Part shown: positions 1 through 5,737 of the stretch, piece by piece | Position numbering within the stretch: position 1 is the stretch's first letter | How the letters are laid out: each line of letters begins with the position of its first letter | Assembly: GCA_004357435.1 (NCBI GenBank) | Contig: SMVS01000165.1 | Span: forward strand, 1 to 8,191 | Length of the DNA stretch: 8,191 nucleotides | Source of the DNA: Nitrospina sp. | GTDB lineage: Bacteria > Nitrospinota > Nitrospinia > Nitrospinales > Nitrospinaceae | Reading direction: 5' to 3' | Notes under the pieces: model-generated | The model's database searches: none | Told to the model about the DNA's origin: nothing | Seen by the model: the letters and a program-made list of their open reading frames with translations, nothing else | Program-made: the position numbers and the translations under genes

Positions 1-184
1 CCAAAATGAGAGAAACCACTGGAGTCATATGAAAAAACACCGCACCCAGCAGTATTCCCGCGCAAAAACTGATCAAAAGACGAAAGGTGTTCTGCGACCA
101 CACCTTGATAGTGGGAATCCATCCGCCGATCAGCGTGACGACAAAAATAAAGCCCAGAAAAATGTAAATCAGGGTGTTGTCCAT
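1..184 (-). CDS. ZIP-family divalent metal transporter, N-terminal fragment
   Basis: Sixty-one residues are visible before the window edge cuts the gene. The start is ATG at 184-182. An upstream ATG at 194-192 runs into a stop after three codons, which supports the downstream one. The peptide opens with a hydrophobic helix (about residues 5-20), then Gly-Gly-Trp-Ile-Pro and a short polar linker. A second hydrophobic helix carries a Ser-Phe-Cys-Ala-Gly-Ile-Leu-Leu-Gly-Ala stretch followed by Phe-His-Met-x-Pro. This order (TM1, linker, an S-x-G-(I/V)-L-L-G-A helix, then H-x-x-P) is typical of ZIP transporters, which bring zinc, iron or manganese into the cytoplasm through the inner membrane. 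The metal-binding helices TM4 and TM5 lie outside the window, so the substrate cannot be judged. The Shine-Dalgarno is weak. A strongly structured leader precedes the gene. Confidence 0.72.
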   Translation of the reverse strand, partial: MDNTLIYIFLGFIFVVTLIGGWIPTIKVWSQNTFRLLISFCAGILLGAVFFHMTPVVSLIL

Positions 185-213
185 TAAAAATCCATTGTGT
201 AGAGAAAATCTGG

Positions 214-316
214 CGGGCTTGCCCCGGAGCAAAAGGGTCTGCACTCTGTCCCGCGCCCAGCAATTGTTGGGCAGGGTTCCGAGAGTCACCCTTTCGCCCG
301 GCGGCACGCAGGCCCG
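214..316 (-). ncRNA. Rod-shaped structured leader or small RNA (unassigned)
   Basis: This GC-rich block folds on itself along its whole length. Pairing from the base: 214-222 with 308-316 (9 bp, one G-U); 224-227 with 298-301 (4 bp); 232-238 with 288-294 (7 bp, AAAGGGT/ACCCTTT); 244-246 with 281-283 (3 bp); 250-252 with 274-276 (3 bp); and an apical hairpin 255-261 with 266-272 (7 bp, loop AATT). Small internal loops separate the helices. The minus strand is preferred because a TATACT element lies just upstream and the 3' side runs into AGATTTTCTCT, a modest U-rich tail, 30 nt before the ZIP start codon. It could be a metal-responsive leader, a separate small RNA, or the hairpin of a degenerate palindromic element. 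It matches no riboswitch or SRP consensus that I recognise. Confidence 0.4.
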
Positions 317-336
317 AGGGGCCTGATGAGCGCGTC

Positions 337-342
337 AGTATA
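337..342 (-). promoter_or_regulatory. Candidate -10 element for the ZIP gene / leader RNA
   Basis: On the minus strand this reads TATACT, five of six matches to the sigma-70 -10 consensus, inside an AT-rich stretch. No good -35 hexamer is seen at 16-18 nt. Transcription would begin near 330, just before the rod-shaped hairpin at 316-214, so the RNA would start with that structure and reach the transporter start about 145 nt later. Confidence 0.35.
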
Positions 343-406
343 CCTTATTTGATGAAGCGAGAATTATGTTTTCAAACCTTTGATGTAAAAAAAACCGCTG
401 GGTCTC

Positions 407-444
407 TAATTTTTTCTATACAACGTAATTTTTTCCAACTCCCG
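407..444. repeat. Two-copy 19-bp direct repeat in AT-rich region
   Basis: TAATTTTTTC occurs at 407-416 and again at 426-435, exactly 19 bp apart, with a looser match in the rest of each unit (both end in CG). The spacing is close to two helical turns, so the T-tracts would face the same side. It may be an A-tract/UP-like or regulator-binding stretch between the divergent ZIP and GDP-mannose genes, or simply AT-rich drift. Confidence 0.3.
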
Positions 445-489
445 CGCAAAAGGTTCTCCTACCCAACGTCCATTTTCATGTGATACAAT

Positions 490-516
490 TTTACGATGAT
501 AATTTCTCATTATATT
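490..516 (+). promoter_or_regulatory. Weak candidate promoter for the GDP-mannose gene
   Basis: TATATT at 511-516 resembles a -10 box (5/6). TTTACG at 490-495 is a poor -35 with a short 15-bp spacer. Another TACAAT hexamer lies at 484-489. The region from 470 to 520 is clearly AT-rich, unlike the flanking genes, but the exact promoter cannot be fixed by eye. Confidence 0.25.
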
Positions 517-546
517 GCCCTGTTCGGCACACCCGCGAGTTCCAAT

Positions 547-553
547 AGAAGGA
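547..553 (+). promoter_or_regulatory. Shine-Dalgarno for the GDP-mannose gene
   Basis: AGAAGGA lies 10 nt before the ATG at 564, separated by a T-rich spacer. It is the only purine-rich SD-like sequence nearby and supports the chosen start. Confidence 0.6.
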
Positions 554-563
554 TTTTTTTCTT

Positions 564-1991
564 ATGATCGGTATCATCCTCGCAGGCGGCAGTGGCGTCC
601 GGTTCTGGCCCTGGAGCCGGGAGAGCCTCCCCAAACAGCTTCTGAAAATTTCCGGTGAGAATACTCTCATCCAAGAGACCCTCAAGCGTTTGCTGCCGAT
701 CATTCCTATTGAAAACATTTGGGTGGTGACCAATGAGAAACACGCTTTTAAAACCCGTGACCAGCTCAAGCATTTGGGGTTCGATCCGCAAAATCTGCTG
801 GCGGAGCCGGTAGGCAAAAATACCGCACCCGCCATTGCGCTAGCCGCCGAGTGGTTCAAGGACCGAAAAGATGAAGTGCTTGCCATTTTTCCAGCGGACC
901 ACATCATCAAAGACCCCGAATCCCTGCACACCGCTTTAAAACAGGGCGAGGCCATCGCCGCCCAGGGTTATCTGGTCACCCTCGGCATCCGCCCTGCCCG
1001 TCCCGAGACCGGTTACGGTTACATCAAAAGCGGCGCATCATTAACCGACTTCGCCTTTCAGGTCGAACGGTTTATTGAAAAACCAGATCTATCCACCGCC
1101 AAAAAATTCATGGAAGCAGGCGATTACTATTGGAACGGCGGCATATTTCTTTGGCAGGTCGCCACCATCCGCGCAGAACTGCAACGCCATCTACCGGACA
1201 TCTTCAACGGATTGGACGGCATCAATTCACACCTCATCGATTCCGGAGGCCATCGGCCTTATCGCGTTCTCGATACCCAGGGCCAGGAAATTTATGAATC
1301 CCTGCCCTCGATCTCCATCGACTACGGGATCATGGAGAAGTCTGACAAGGTGGCGGTGGTCCCAACATCCATGCAGTGGAGCGATGTCGGGTGCTGGAAC
1401 GCGATTGAGGAAATTTCGGTGAGCGATGCACAGGGCAACATCCTGTCCCCGAATGTGTTTCAACTTGATTGTTCCGGCTCCATCATCAAATGCGACGGTC
1501 GGATGATCGCCGCCCTTGGACTGAAAGATTTGATCGTGATCGACACTCCGGACGCCCTGTTAGTGTGCCCCAAGGACCGGGCGCAAGAAGTCAAGCAACT
1601 GGTCGAACTGATCAAGACACATGATCGCAAAGAAACCAAAACCCACACCACCGTGGACAAACCGTGGGGTTCATACACCGTGCTTGAGCAGAAGGACGGT
1701 TACTTGTTGAAACGGATCGACGTTTTGCCCGGCGAACGGCTCAGTCTGCAATCGCACCAGCATCGTAGCGAGCATTGGGTGGTCACTGCTGGACGGGCAG
1801 AAGTACAGTGCGACGATAAAACTTTTATCCTCGAAGCCAATCAAGCGACCTTCATCCCCAAAGGCTCCCGCCACCGGCTCAGCAATGTCGGCGATACTTT
1901 GCTCGTCCTGATTGAAACCCAGATAGGCGACATCCTCGATGAAAACGACATCACCCGTTACAACGACCTCTACGGCCGGGCACAAGCCTGA
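564..1991 (+). CDS. manC: Mannose-1-phosphate guanylyltransferase / mannose-6-phosphate isomerase (bifunctional)
   Basis: 475 residues, the usual full length for the bifunctional type II family. Residues 1-285 form the nucleotidyltransferase domain that makes GDP-mannose from GTP and mannose-1-phosphate. It has the GGSGVRFWP signature (8-16) followed by Pro-Lys-Gln, FPADH (109-113), EKPD (172-175), WNGGIF (190-195) and a W-x-D-V-G element near 272-276. Residues about 365-470 form a cupin, the isomerase half, opening with KPWGSY. It carries His398, His400 and His404 around Glu403, and a further His at 437, likely metal ligands. The signature has Val-Arg-Phe where many relatives have Thr-Arg-Leu. 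The product is cytoplasmic and feeds mannose or deoxyhexose precursors to surface polysaccharide. The gene stands alone, with a convergent neighbour 78 bp downstream and no clear terminator between them. AlgA/ManC/CpsB-type names are interchangeable here. Confidence 0.95.
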   Translation: MIGIILAGGSGVRFWPWSRESLPKQLLKISGENTLIQETLKRLLPIIPIENIWVVTNEKHAFKTRDQLKHLGFDPQNLLAEPVGKNTAPAIALAAEWFKDRKDEVLAIFPADHIIKDPESLHTALKQGEAIAAQGYLVTLGIRPARPETGYGYIKSGASLTDFAFQVERFIEKPDLSTAKKFMEAGDYYWNGGIFLWQVATIRAELQRHLPDIFNGLDGINSHLIDSGGHRPYRVLDTQGQEIYESLPSISIDYGIMEKSDKVAVVPTSMQWSDVGCWNAIEEISVSDAQGNILSPNVFQLDCSGSIIKCDGRMIAALGLKDLIVIDTPDALLVCPKDRAQEVKQLVELIKTHDRKETKTHTTVDKPWGSYTVLEQKDGYLLKRIDVLPGERLSLQSHQHRSEHWVVTAGRAEVQCDDKTFILEANQATFIPKGSRHRLSNVGDTLLVLIETQIGDILDENDITRYNDLYGRAQA

Positions 1992-2069
1992 GTAAAAGGC
2001 TGTCATCTTGCCTGAGTTCAGGACCGATAAATTCTTCTATCCACACTCCACAACCATTTTGCCTTTGGA

Positions 2070-3224
2070 TTATTTCAGGAGTTTAAGAAGACTGCCGGCG
2101 GCGTAGGCCCGGATCACCAGTTGGGAATCTTCCAGCATCGGGATCAGCAGTTGAAAGGCCGCCGCTCCGCCCATCATCCCGGTGGCTCGCACCGCCGCGG
2201 TGCGCACTCGTGAATTGGGGTCCCGCAAGGCCGTCGCCAACAATTGCGGCCGCTGGGCGATGGCGATATCGCCAAGAATCCGCGCGCTACTGCTCCGCAC
2301 TCCGAAATCGGAATGGTGGATCGATTCTGCAAAAACATTCTGGCAATCCCCGCCCCCTGCGCGGTGAATGGCGATGGCCGCTGACAGTTTCACCATCGGG
2401 TCCTGATCGGCGCAAAAGGGTTTCAACTTCTCAATCGCGGCTTGCGGGGGAAGGTAACCCATCTCCAATACGGCCTGTTGACGCACCCGCGGGTTGGCGT
2501 GCCGGCTCAATCGTTCCAAAGGTCGCAGAAGTTCGATATCCGCACGCTCGCCAATGGCTTTTAAACTGTACGACACGATTTCATCTTCCTTCTCATCCAA
2601 CAAACGCACCAGATGGCCTAAAGTTTTGTCAGTGCGGATTTTTCCCAGGTAGCTGATGGCCTGGTAGCGGTTCACCACATCGCCGCCTCGCAGTGAATCA
2701 ATAATTTCCTCCAGATATTCCAACTCGCCCAGGCGGTACAAGGCAAATGCGGCGGCCAGACGCACCATCCGGTCCGGCGCCTTGAGCATGGAGCGAATCG
2801 CTTCCCGGGAATCGCCATCGCCCAATTCTGAAAGAATATCCAACGCCGCAATTCGCACCCACATGTTGGAGTCCTCAATGAGTTTGCGGGCGATGGTTTT
2901 GGTGTGATCCTTGGAGATTTTTTGGATGCCCTGCACAGCGAACAACCGGGTGGTCGGGTAAAAATCCCGGCTTCCCTTTTCCAAAAGTGGGATCAGTTCC
3001 GGGTCTTTGGAATCCCCGGCGGCACGCATGGCGCCACTGCGCACAAACGCTTCTTCACTGGCCATGGCCTCTTTAAGAATCGAGTGGCAACGGTCACGGA
3101 TGCTGGCGATTGCCGCTGTCGGTTTTTTTTCAGAATCAAGACCCACCGATTCCCCGGCAGACAGGAGGGGACTGTCCAACAGCAGGACCATAATAATCAC
3201 TCCAATTTTAGTGCTCCAAGGCAT
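2070..3224 (-). CDS. Secreted HEAT-repeat (PBS-lyase-like) protein
   Basis: 384 residues from ATG at 3224. A longer reading from TTG at 3245 is possible, but ATG 3224 has GGGAGG nine nt upstream and gives a cleaner signal peptide: Lys at residue 5, a hydrophobic core near 7-16, and a likely cut after Leu-Leu-Ser-Ala at about 23. The rest is a solenoid of eleven HEAT-type repeats. In the numbering from ATG 3224 the conserved Val-Arg position recurs at about residues 62, 93, 124, 155, 186, 218, 248, 279, 310, 341 and 372, a 31-residue period. Each copy then shows Ala-rich helix residues and often Gly-Asp or Leu-Gly. Such repeats bind partner proteins, and no catalytic motif is visible. No lipobox Cys follows the signal, so a soluble periplasmic scaffold is the likeliest fate. 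It is the second gene after the glycosyltransferase, overlapping it by 17 nt. Partner unknown. Confidence 0.85.
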   Translation of the reverse strand: MPWSTKIGVIIMVLLLDSPLLSAGESVGLDSEKKPTAAIASIRDRCHSILKEAMASEEAFVRSGAMRAAGDSKDPELIPLLEKGSRDFYPTTRLFAVQGIQKISKDHTKTIARKLIEDSNMWVRIAALDILSELGDGDSREAIRSMLKAPDRMVRLAAAFALYRLGELEYLEEIIDSLRGGDVVNRYQAISYLGKIRTDKTLGHLVRLLDEKEDEIVSYSLKAIGERADIELLRPLERLSRHANPRVRQQAVLEMGYLPPQAAIEKLKPFCADQDPMVKLSAAIAIHRAGGGDCQNVFAESIHHSDFGVRSSSARILGDIAIAQRPQLLATALRDPNSRVRTAAVRATGMMGGAAAFQLLIPMLEDSQLVIRAYAAGSLLKLLK

Positions 3225-4122
3225 GCGACAAAACCTCCCGGCCAAATTTTATTTTATTTTTCCAAAGGCATGGGGCCCCTTCCAGGTCCCTGGTGAAGGC
3301 TTGTACCGCCTGTTGATATAACCGCGCGGGACCCGTTTTCCCGCGGTGGGTGAACCCCGCCTGCAAGATGCAACACTTTTGAATCAACATCTCAAGCGCC
3401 CAGCGACGGCGTTCGCCCGTCAGATTATTTTGGGACAGCAACTTATTCAAAGCATACACGCGAAAACAATCCATCCCCCAATATTTTTTCGAGAGCTGGT
3501 CCGCGTGCCCACCGGTTTTCACGATGAGTTTCTGCGAAATGAAATGGACCGGGTAGCGAGCGGTCAGCCGCAACCATAAATCATAATCCTCGCAAGCCGG
3601 TAGGGATTCATCAAATCGTCCGATCTTACCGAGCACCTCGGATGTCATCATCACCGAGGAAGGACTGATCAGGCAAAGCGGCAGGCAATGTTTGAATATG
3701 TCTCCCGAATATTTTTGATGCTTCTTTTTAGGGTTCACCCGGACCCCGTTACGGATCCAGATTTCATCCGTGTAACTGGCCATGTCTTGTGGATGAGATT
3801 GCATCCAACGCCATTGAACTTCCAGCTTGTCGGGTGTCCAGCGATCATCCGAATCCAGAAAACAAATATAAGGAGCCCGGGCCTGCTCCAATCCCAGATT
3901 ACGGGCACAGGAAACCCCGGATTTTTTTTCATTGCGGAGTAAAATCAGGTGGGGAAACTCTGCCAGGACCTGAGCCGTGCCATCGGTCGAGGCATCGTCC
4001 ACCAGGATCAATTCGAAATCCTGAAAGGTTTGCTCCATCACCGATGTCAAAGCGTTTCGTAAACACCAGGCTCGATTGTGAGTGGGCAGAATTATAGAAA
4101 CTCGGGGAGAGCTTGCGGTCAT
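3208..4122 (-). CDS. Family 2 glycosyltransferase (GT-A fold)
   Basis: 304 residues from ATG at 4122, with AGGAAGG a few nt upstream. The N-terminus VSIILPTHNRAWCLRNAL (8-25) is the classic GT2 opening. Asp42-Asp43 of VDDAS bind the nucleotide. DSDD (90-93) is the DxD-type metal/nucleotide-sugar motif. CEDYDLWLRL (177-186) carries the Glu-Asp pair typical of the catalytic base in inverting GT2 enzymes. No transmembrane helix is evident, so the enzyme should be cytoplasmic or loosely membrane-associated and transfer a sugar from a nucleotide donor to a polysaccharide, lipid-linked or protein acceptor. Donor and acceptor cannot be read from the sequence. GDP-mannose is conceivable given the nearby manC, but that gene is convergent and not in this operon. 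It is the first gene of a two-gene unit with the HEAT protein, and its promoter should lie in 4123-4250. Confidence 0.9.
   Translation of the reverse strand: MTASSPRVSIILPTHNRAWCLRNALTSVMEQTFQDFELILVDDASTDGTAQVLAEFPHLILLRNEKKSGVSCARNLGLEQARAPYICFLDSDDRWTPDKLEVQWRWMQSHPQDMASYTDEIWIRNGVRVNPKKKHQKYSGDIFKHCLPLCLISPSSVMMTSEVLGKIGRFDESLPACEDYDLWLRLTARYPVHFISQKLIVKTGGHADQLSKKYWGMDCFRVYALNKLLSQNNLTGERRRWALEMLIQKCCILQAGFTHRGKTGPARLYQQAVQAFTRDLEGAPCLWKNKIKFGREVLSHALEH
3234..3239 (-). promoter_or_regulatory. Shine-Dalgarno deciding the HEAT-protein start
   Basis: On the minus strand this reads GGGAGG, nine nt before ATG 3224 and lying inside the 3' end of the glycosyltransferase gene. It favours ATG 3224 over the upstream in-frame TTG at 3245. 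Confidence 0.65.
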
Positions 4123-4252
4123 TTTTCCTTCCTGATATTGGAGAAACTATTTTTCAACGGCATCGTTTGCAGGTGTTTTTTTGGATACTTTCCGGGTGAG
4201 GGCCAATAAGCTCGTAGAAAACCCGGACATGGGAATTTCAACAGCAAAATCC

Positions 4253-4281
4253 TTGACAAAACAGCAAATTTCCCATATTAC
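4253..4281 (+). promoter_or_regulatory. Sigma-70-type promoter for the prenyl synthase
   Basis: A perfect TTGACA at 4253-4258, a 17-bp spacer, and TATTAC at 4276-4281 (4/6) give a plausible sigma-70 promoter. A start near 4288 would leave a leader of about 100 nt that includes the hairpin at 4323-4348. Confidence 0.5.
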
Positions 4282-4322
4282 TACCTGTTTCTCTGAATTT
4301 AGTGATAAAATAGCTCCGGTTT

Positions 4323-4348
4323 TTTGGAGTATTTTTCCCTACTCCAAA
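4323..4348 (+). promoter_or_regulatory. 9-bp inverted repeat in the prenyl synthase leader
   Basis: TTTGGAGTA (4323-4331) and TACTCCAAA (4340-4348) are perfect reverse complements around an 8-nt pyrimidine loop. The hairpin sits about 40 nt before the ATG at 4389. A broken T-tract (TTTTTTGTTTTT) follows only after some 15 nt, at about 4364, so it is not a textbook terminator. It may be a leader stem that affects translation or RNA stability, or an operator for a dimeric regulator. Confidence 0.4.
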
Positions 4349-4388
4349 GAATCCATCAACCACTTTTTTGTTTTTAAAGAGAAAATTC

Positions 4389-5408
4389 ATGGAATTTAAT
4401 GAGATCACCAAGCTTTTTAAAACGGACCTGGTGCAGGTTGAGAAGGTCCTGAGAAAAAATTACTGGTCGGATATTCCGTTAGCTCCGGGAATTGGCGATT
4501 ACATAATGAACGGCGGCGGCAAAAGAATTCGGCCGCTTCTTTTATTGATCAGTTCACGATTGTGTGGTTTGGAGCTCAGCGAATCGGTAATCAACCACTG
4601 TTGCGTGGTTGAATACGTTCACGCCGCCACCCTGTTGCATGACGATGTGGTCGATGAGACCACGGTGCGGCGCGGCAGTGAAACGGTCAATTCCAAATGG
4701 GGTAGTGACGCCAGCATTCTGATTGGCGATTACTTGATCGCCCGTGCCATTAAATTACTTTCTGACGATATCAATCCAAAAATTTTCAAGGCATTCGGCC
4801 GCTCAGCCAGTATTCTGGTGGAAGGCGGGTTGCTTGAATTTTCCCACGCCCGCGAAATTAATGTGACCGAAGAACACTGCCTGGATGTGGTGTTCCGAAA
4901 AACCGCCTCCATCATGGAACTGAGCTGTCAGTTGGGCGGATTGCTGGCCGACACCGAACCCGCCGCTGAACAGGCCCTCATGGAATTTGGCAAAAATTTC
5001 GGAATCGCTTTCCAATTGATTGACGATGTGATGGACTACGATGGCGACCCCGTGCTATTGGGAAAACCAGTGGGCACCGATTTCAAGGAAGGCCACGTCA
5101 CCCTGCCATTATTATATCTTTACCAAAAAGCTGATTCCGCCCTGAAAAATGAAATCGAGCAGTTCATAAAAAATGAGGCCATCGGCCAAAAAGAGTTGGA
5201 TTACATCGTCGAACGCATGCAGGAGGTCAAGGCTCTCGAATATTCCCTGGACCTGGCCCGCAGTTACTTGTCCAAAGCCAAACAGGCTCTAAATTCTTTT
5301 GATTTTCCCGCTCCTGAGCTCCGCGCCGCCCTGGAAGGCATTGCCGATTATATCATTGAAAGGCATAAACCCTCTAAAGCCTCACTGACACCCACCACCG
5401 GTGTATAA
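4389..5408 (+). CDS. ispB: Long-chain polyprenyl diphosphate synthase
   Basis: 339 residues from ATG at 4389. A TTG seven codons upstream is also open, but the ATG is more conventional although its Shine-Dalgarno (GAGA, 6 nt away) is weak. The protein is a trans-type prenyltransferase that extends farnesyl or geranylgeranyl diphosphate with isopentenyl diphosphate to make the quinone side chain. Motifs in order: GGGKRIRP (42-49); HAATLLHDDVVDE with the first Asp-rich motif DDVVD (85-89) and the following RRG; then FQLIDDVMDYDGD with the second Asp-rich motif DDVMD (212-216), followed by GKPVGTDFKEGHVTLPLLY (226-244). Ala rather than an aromatic residue occupies the floor position before the first motif, as in octaprenyl/solanesyl-type enzymes, so a long product is expected; the exact length cannot be read. 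It is monocistronic, with its own promoter, and cytoplasmic. The symbol is a family-level call. Confidence 0.9.
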   Translation: MEFNEITKLFKTDLVQVEKVLRKNYWSDIPLAPGIGDYIMNGGGKRIRPLLLLISSRLCGLELSESVINHCCVVEYVHAATLLHDDVVDETTVRRGSETVNSKWGSDASILIGDYLIARAIKLLSDDINPKIFKAFGRSASILVEGGLLEFSHAREINVTEEHCLDVVFRKTASIMELSCQLGGLLADTEPAAEQALMEFGKNFGIAFQLIDDVMDYDGDPVLLGKPVGTDFKEGHVTLPLLYLYQKADSALKNEIEQFIKNEAIGQKELDYIVERMQEVKALEYSLDLARSYLSKAKQALNSFDFPAPELRAALEGIADYIIERHKPSKASLTPTTGV

Positions 5409-5737
5409 AAACTTCGCTCACTAAACCACAGTTTTTTCACATTCCATCTCCGGCAGTCCGATCAGTAGACCTCTTCTTAAAATGAAGGGCTGTTATTTTT
5501 TTAAAAATATTTAATGGATGGGAATGCCGTGGTACTCCAGTGAGGCACAGAAAAGGGGGAAAGGGAGGCCCCCCGTATGGCCGCAGTGAGGTCGATCGAA
5601 GATCCAAAAAAAATTGGCCCGGCTGAAAGACCCAATTAAAAACGGGTTCTGGTAACCGCATCGGTCAAAGGGAATGGACCCTGTCATTTTATCCGGGCGA
5701 TCCGGATAAAATGACAGGCACCAAAACAGGAAGCGTC
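5409..5737. other. Convergent intergenic gap without a convincing gene
   Basis: This 329-bp stretch separates the 3' ends of the prenyl synthase and the citrate lyase. It holds a 16-bp AT-only palindrome (TATTTTTTTAAAAATA, 5494-5509), a purine-rich block near 5545-5575, and the perfect palindrome at 5680-5718. Open frames here are short, lack a Shine-Dalgarno and have low-complexity Pro/Gly/Arg-rich translations, so no gene is called. It could be a decayed dispersed repeat. Confidence 0.6.
5680..5718. repeat. Perfect 17-bp palindrome downstream of the citrate lyase gene
   Basis: CCTGTCATTTTATCCGG (5680-5696) and CCGGATAAAATGACAGG (5702-5718) are exact reverse complements around a 5-nt loop GCGAT. 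It starts 20 nt beyond the lyase stop codon, where a terminator would be expected, but no T-tract follows on either strand. The outer part reads TGGTGCCTGTCATTTT on the minus strand, which resembles REP-like palindromes linked to RAYT transposases in other genomes. It could serve as an RNA-stabilising or bidirectional 3' hairpin, or be a REP/MITE-type element. Confidence 0.7.

Noticed and set aside
214..316. Rod-shaped hairpin as SRP RNA, 6S RNA or an integron attC site
   Set aside because: The SRP apical GGAAGGAAGCAG-type sequence is missing on both strands. No large central bubble of 6S type is seen. The GTTGGGC-like core sits at the apex rather than at the ends as in attC.
323..350. CTGATGAG resembling a hammerhead ribozyme core
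   Set aside because: The required GAAA box and flanking helices in hammerhead order are not present nearby.
491..955. Long open frame antisense to the start of the GDP-mannose gene
   Set aside because: It lies opposite a clear full-length enzyme gene, has no Shine-Dalgarno or recognisable motifs, and its composition is what the reverse strand of that gene would give.
2011..2022. CCTGAGTTCAGG inverted repeat after the GDP-mannose gene as a terminator
   Set aside because: The stem is only 5 bp with a 2-nt loop and no T-tract follows, so a terminator cannot be supported.
4181..4399. Small open frame upstream of the prenyl synthase
   Set aside because: It starts at TTG without a Shine-Dalgarno, spans the promoter and leader hairpin, and overlaps the true start in another frame.
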